Positions 6,634 to 8,254 of a stretch of DNA of 8,254 nucleotides are shown piece by piece. The notes beneath the pieces are model-generated. The model had not been told where the DNA came from, made no database searches, and saw nothing but the letters and a program-made list of their open reading frames with translations. The DNA is taken from NCBI GenBank assembly GCA_946481025.1, contig CAMLNA010000168.1:1-8254 (forward strand). Direction: 5' to 3'. Each line of letters starts with the position of its first letter. Position 1 is the stretch's first letter. A program made the translations under genes and the position numbers. The DNA is from an uncultured Rivibacter sp. (lineage in GTDB: Bacteria > Pseudomonadota > Gammaproteobacteria > Burkholderiales > Burkholderiaceae).

Positions 6634-6650
6634 CGCAACGCCCGTGCCAA
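6634..6650 (-). promoter_or_regulatory. sigma-54 (-24/-12) promoter of opgGH
   Basis: Read on the minus strand the site is TTGGCACGGGCGTTGCG. It matches the consensus YTGGCACG-N4-TTGCW at all eleven bases of TGGCACG and TTGC with the exact N4 spacing; only the last W is G. The -24 GG is at 6648-6647 and the -12 GC at 6636-6635. Transcription would start near 6623, one base before ATG 6622 and seven before ATG 6616. The upstream gene encodes a sigma-54 activator, and an IHF-consensus site and inverted repeats lie upstream. The match and context make chance unlikely, but activity is inferred. Confidence 0.68.
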
Positions 6651-6667
6651 AAGAGCAACCCCTTTTA

Positions 6668-6680
6668 AATCAACGACTTG
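6668..6680 (+). promoter_or_regulatory. IHF-binding site candidate between promoter and upstream sites
   Basis: AATCAACGACTTG matches the IHF consensus WATCAA-N4-TTR at every defined base, with an A/T-rich stretch (CTTTTAA, 6662-6668) on its 5' side as strong sites often have. Its centre lies about 50 bp upstream of the predicted opgG transcript start, where IHF bends DNA so that an enhancer-bound activator can touch sigma-54 polymerase. Confidence 0.5.
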
Positions 6681-6689
6681 CGATCGCCT

Positions 6690-6707
6690 GCGCGGCAAAT
6701 TCCGCGC
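6690..6707. promoter_or_regulatory. inverted repeat 1, candidate activator site (GCGCGG-N6-CCGCGC)
   Basis: Perfect 6-bp arms lie at 6690-6695 and 6702-6707 around the A/T-rich spacer CAAATT. The centre is about 75 bp upstream of the predicted sigma-54 transcript start. The 18-bp overall length equals that of the E. coli GlrR site (TGTC-N10-GACA), but the sequence differs. GC-rich arms can arise by chance in this genome. Confidence 0.3.
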
Positions 6708-6713
6708 GAATGC

Positions 6714-6734
6714 CGCATTGCAACAAAAAATGCG
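6714..6734. promoter_or_regulatory. inverted repeat 2, candidate activator site (CGCATT-N9-AATGCG)
   Basis: Perfect 6-bp arms lie at 6714-6719 and 6729-6734 around an A-rich nine-base spacer. The centre is about 100 bp upstream of the predicted opgG transcript start, within the usual range for enhancer sites of sigma-54 activators. Its A/T-containing arms make it less likely to be a composition artefact than repeat 1. On the minus strand its spacer gives the T6 run that could also serve glrR termination. Confidence 0.33.
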
Positions 6735-6749
6735 TCGGGCCCAGGCGAC

Positions 6750-6771
6750 TGCGGCGCCCGAAGGCGCCGCA
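6750..6771 (-). terminator. stable hairpin after glrR, possible terminator
   Basis: A perfect 9-bp stem (arms 6750-6758 and 6763-6771) closes on a loop that on the minus-strand RNA reads C-UUCG-G, an exceptionally stable tetraloop. It begins 33 bases after the glrR stop. The nearest U run (complement of A6 at 6725-6730) is about 20 bases beyond the stem, so it is not a textbook intrinsic terminator. Partial read-through into opgG is possible. Confidence 0.45.
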
Positions 6772-6803
6772 AGTACTTGATAGAGCTGGAGAAAACGCAG
6801 TCG

Positions 6804-8171
6804 CTATTCAGCGACCTGGGGTTCGGCAGGCGGCTCGCCGCGGAACTGCCCGGGGGTCAGGCCGTGCTTCTGGAGGAGGCGGTAGAACTCGGTGCGGTTA
6901 CGTTCTGCGAGGCGCGCGGCATCGGCCACGTTGCCGTCGGTCATCTTCAGCAGGCCCACGAGGTACTCGCGTTCGAACCGGGTGCGGGCCTCGGCATAGC
7001 TCAGCACCTCCATGGTCGGCACCCGCAGGGCGCGCTGCACCAGGGCCAGCGGAATGAGCGGCGTGGTGGCCAGCGCGGTGACCTGCTCGACCACGTTGTG
7101 CAGCTGGCGCACGTTGCCCGGCCACGAGGCCGTGGCCAGCGCCTTCAGGGCGTCGGAGGCGAAACCGTTGACGCGCTTGCCGTACTTGTCGGCCAGCTTC
7201 GAGAGGAAGTGATTGGCCAGCAGCGGGATGTCTTCGCGCCGCGCCGCCAGCGGCGGCACGGTGAGCGACACCACGTTGAGCCGGTAGTAGAGGTCTTCGC
7301 GGAACTGGCCCTCGCGCATCGCGCTGTCGAGATCGCGGTGCGTGGCCGACATGATGCGCACGTCGACCGGGATGGCTTCCGTCGCGCCCACCGGTCGCAC
7401 CATGCGCTCTTGCAACACACGCAACAGCTTCACCTGCAGCGGCAGGGGCATGTCGCCGATTTCATCTAGAAACAGGGTGCCGCCATCCGCTGCCTGGAAG
7501 AGGCCTCTGTGATTGGCCACGGCGCCGGTAAAAGCGCCTTTCACGTGTCCAAAAAGTTCCGACTCGAGCAGGTTCTCGGGAATGGCCCCGCAGTTCACCG
7601 CCACGAAGGGCCGGCTCGAGCGCGAACTCGCGCCGTGGATGGCATGCGCGAGCAGCTCCTTGCCGGTGCCGCTTTCGCCGCGGATCAGCACGCTGGCGTC
7701 GGAGCCCGCCACCAGCTTGGCCTCGGCCAGCAGCTCGGCCATCACGTTCGATCGGCTCACGATGGCTTCACGCCACACCTCGCCTTCGCGCGGGCCGGTG
7801 CCCGGCGGCGCTGCGAGCGACAGCGCCTGCGCGATGGTGTCGAGCAGCGCCTTGCCGTCGAAGGGCTTGGTGAGATAGGTGTAGACGCCGCGCGAAGTGG
7901 CCTCCACCGCATCGGGGATGGTGCCGTGCGCGGTGAGCATGATCACCGGCAGCGAGGGGTGCTTGGCGCGGATCGCGTCGAACAGCTGCATGCCGTCCTT
8001 GCCGGGCAGCTGCACGTCGCTCACCACGAGCTGCGGGCGCTCCACCGCGAGGCGGGCAAGCGCGTCCTCGGCGCTTTCGACGGCGGTCACGCGATAGCCG
8101 GCGGCGCCGAGGCGCATCGACAGCAGGCGCAGCAGGTCGGTGTCGTCGTCAACGAGCATCACGTGATTCAT
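6804..8171 (-). CDS. glrR: GlrR-type sigma-54-dependent response regulator
   Basis: This 455-aa NtrC-family regulator aligns closely by eye along its length with E. coli GlrR (QseF). The receiver domain (1-120) has the acidic pocket D9/D10, phosphoacceptor D52 ([12 protein letters not shown]), T80 and K102. The AAA+ domain (about 135-380) has Walker A GESGTGKE (165-172), the sigma-54 contact loop GAFTGA (212-217), Walker B TLFLDE (232-237), arginine-finger candidates R291 and R297, and sensor II in WPGNVRQL (350-357). The C-terminal Fis-type helix-turn-helix (413-438) contains NRTEFYRLL, nearly identical to E. coli GlrR (NRTEFYKLL). All residues needed for ATP hydrolysis and sigma-54 activation are present. 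ATG 8171 starts exactly at the receiver domain; a weak GGGG lies upstream. The cognate histidine kinase should lie just beyond the window. In E. coli GlrR activates the small RNA gene glmY and rpoE; here it directly precedes opgGH and its sigma-54 promoter candidate. Confidence 0.95.
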   Translation of the reverse strand: MNHVMLVDDDTDLLRLLSMRLGAAGYRVTAVESAEDALARLAVERPQLVVSDVQLPGKDGMQLFDAIRAKHPSLPVIMLTAHGTIPDAVEATSRGVYTYLTKPFDGKALLDTIAQALSLAAPPGTGPREGEVWREAIVSRSNVMAELLAEAKLVAGSDASVLIRGESGTGKELLAHAIHGASSRSSRPFVAVNCGAIPENLLESELFGHVKGAFTGAVANHRGLFQAADGGTLFLDEIGDMPLPLQVKLLRVLQERMVRPVGATEAIPVDVRIMSATHRDLDSAMREGQFREDLYYRLNVVSLTVPPLAARREDIPLLANHFLSKLADKYGKRVNGFASDALKALATASWPGNVRQLHNVVEQVTALATTPLIPLALVQRALRVPTMEVLSYAEARTRFEREYLVGLLKMTDGNVADAARLAERNRTEFYRLLQKHGLTPGQFRGEPPAEPQVAE

Positions 8172-8254
8172 GACAGCACCCCGCTCGCCGAGTACGGCGA
8201 TCGACCCTCCGGGAGGGTCGGGCCTTGCTTGGGGCGGCCCGGCGCGGCGGCCCG
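8168..8254 (-). CDS. possible C-terminal tail of the upstream gene (partial; perhaps the GlrK kinase)
   Basis: One minus-strand frame is open from the window edge to a TGA at 8170-8168 that overlaps the glrR start as ATGA. It reads RAAAPGRP... and ends [11 protein letters not shown] 4-bp ATGA overlap is common between kinase and regulator genes. However, this stretch is low in complexity, contains two adjacent hairpins and has no recognisable domain, so it could also be intergenic. The glrR frame itself is also open to the edge. Confidence 0.3.
   Translation of the reverse strand, partial: RAAAPGRPKQGPTLPEGRSPYSASGVLS
8185..8220. repeat. two adjacent hairpins upstream of glrR (REP-like)
   Basis: TCGCCG-AGTA-CGGCGA (8185-8200) is a perfect 6-bp stem with a 4-base loop. 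One base further, CGACCCTC-CGG-GAGGGTCG (8202-8220) is a perfect 8-bp stem with a 3-base loop. Together they sit 14-49 bases before the glrR start. Paired palindromes like this resemble REP elements or mRNA-stabilising structures. No U run follows on the minus strand, so an intrinsic terminator is unlikely. Confidence 0.5.

Noticed and set aside
6617..6658. TTG 6658 or other upstream starts for opgG
   Set aside because: They would put the sigma-54 element inside the gene and lengthen the signal peptide with uncharacteristic residues; ATG 6616 or 6622 gives the E. coli length.
6651..6680. A/T-rich TTGATTTAAAAG (minus strand) as a sigma-70 -10 region for opgG
   Set aside because: No acceptable -35 stands 16-18 bases upstream, and the A/T-richness is better explained by the IHF site and its flanking element.
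6620..6804. Search for the E. coli GlrR box TGTC-N10-GACA
   Set aside because: No instance found on either strand in this interval.
5771..7057. Forward 428-codon open frame antisense to opgG and the end of glrR
   Set aside because: It crosses two real genes and a regulatory region and has no recognisable domain; the minus-strand products are unambiguous.
8185..8220. Hairpin pair as an intrinsic terminator of the upstream gene
   Set aside because: No U run follows on the minus strand, and the glrR start is only 14 bases away.
1..8254. CRISPR, tRNA, rRNA, transposase, phage or toxin-antitoxin genes
   Set aside because: No spaced direct repeats, cloverleaf signatures or protein motifs of these kinds were seen on either strand.

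Overview
The window reads as chromosomal DNA of a high-GC betaproteobacterium, most likely Comamonadaceae (Variovorax-like). This rests on strong G/C preference at third codon positions, a beta-type opgGH pair and a GlrR-family regulator. It is an inference without database comparison. I see no tRNA, rRNA, CRISPR array, insertion sequence or integrase.

Left part (1-1453, + strand): a possible C-terminal fragment at the edge; a small unrecognised ORF (252-557) behind a promoter-like sequence and a Shine-Dalgarno; a two-helix membrane protein with a PH-like soluble tail (631-1206); and a small YqaE/Pmp3-type membrane protein (1256-1453). This is the least well understood part. Middle (1497-2904, + strand): an inosine-uridine-type nucleoside hydrolase and a cytosolic copper-storage protein of the Csp3 type with 20 cysteines.

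Right part (2898-8254, - strand), read from high to low coordinates: a possible tail of an upstream gene, glrR (sigma-54-dependent response regulator), a 187-bp intergenic region, then opgG and opgH. OpgH makes the beta-1,2-glucan backbone of osmoregulated periplasmic glucans from UDP-glucose at the inner membrane, and OpgG processes it in the periplasm. opgG and opgH overlap by 28 bp and form an operon.

The most interesting point is the glrR-opgG intergenic region. On the opgG strand it holds a match to the sigma-54 -24/-12 promoter at all eleven core bases, preceded by a full match to the IHF consensus and then by two inverted repeats at distances suited to enhancer binding. This is the standard layout of a sigma-54 promoter, placed just downstream of a gene for a sigma-54 activator. 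It suggests that periplasmic glucan synthesis is switched by the adjacent GlrR-type two-component system, a link I do not know from the E. coli model. The predicted transcript start lies almost on the opgG start codon, so the message would be leaderless or nearly so.
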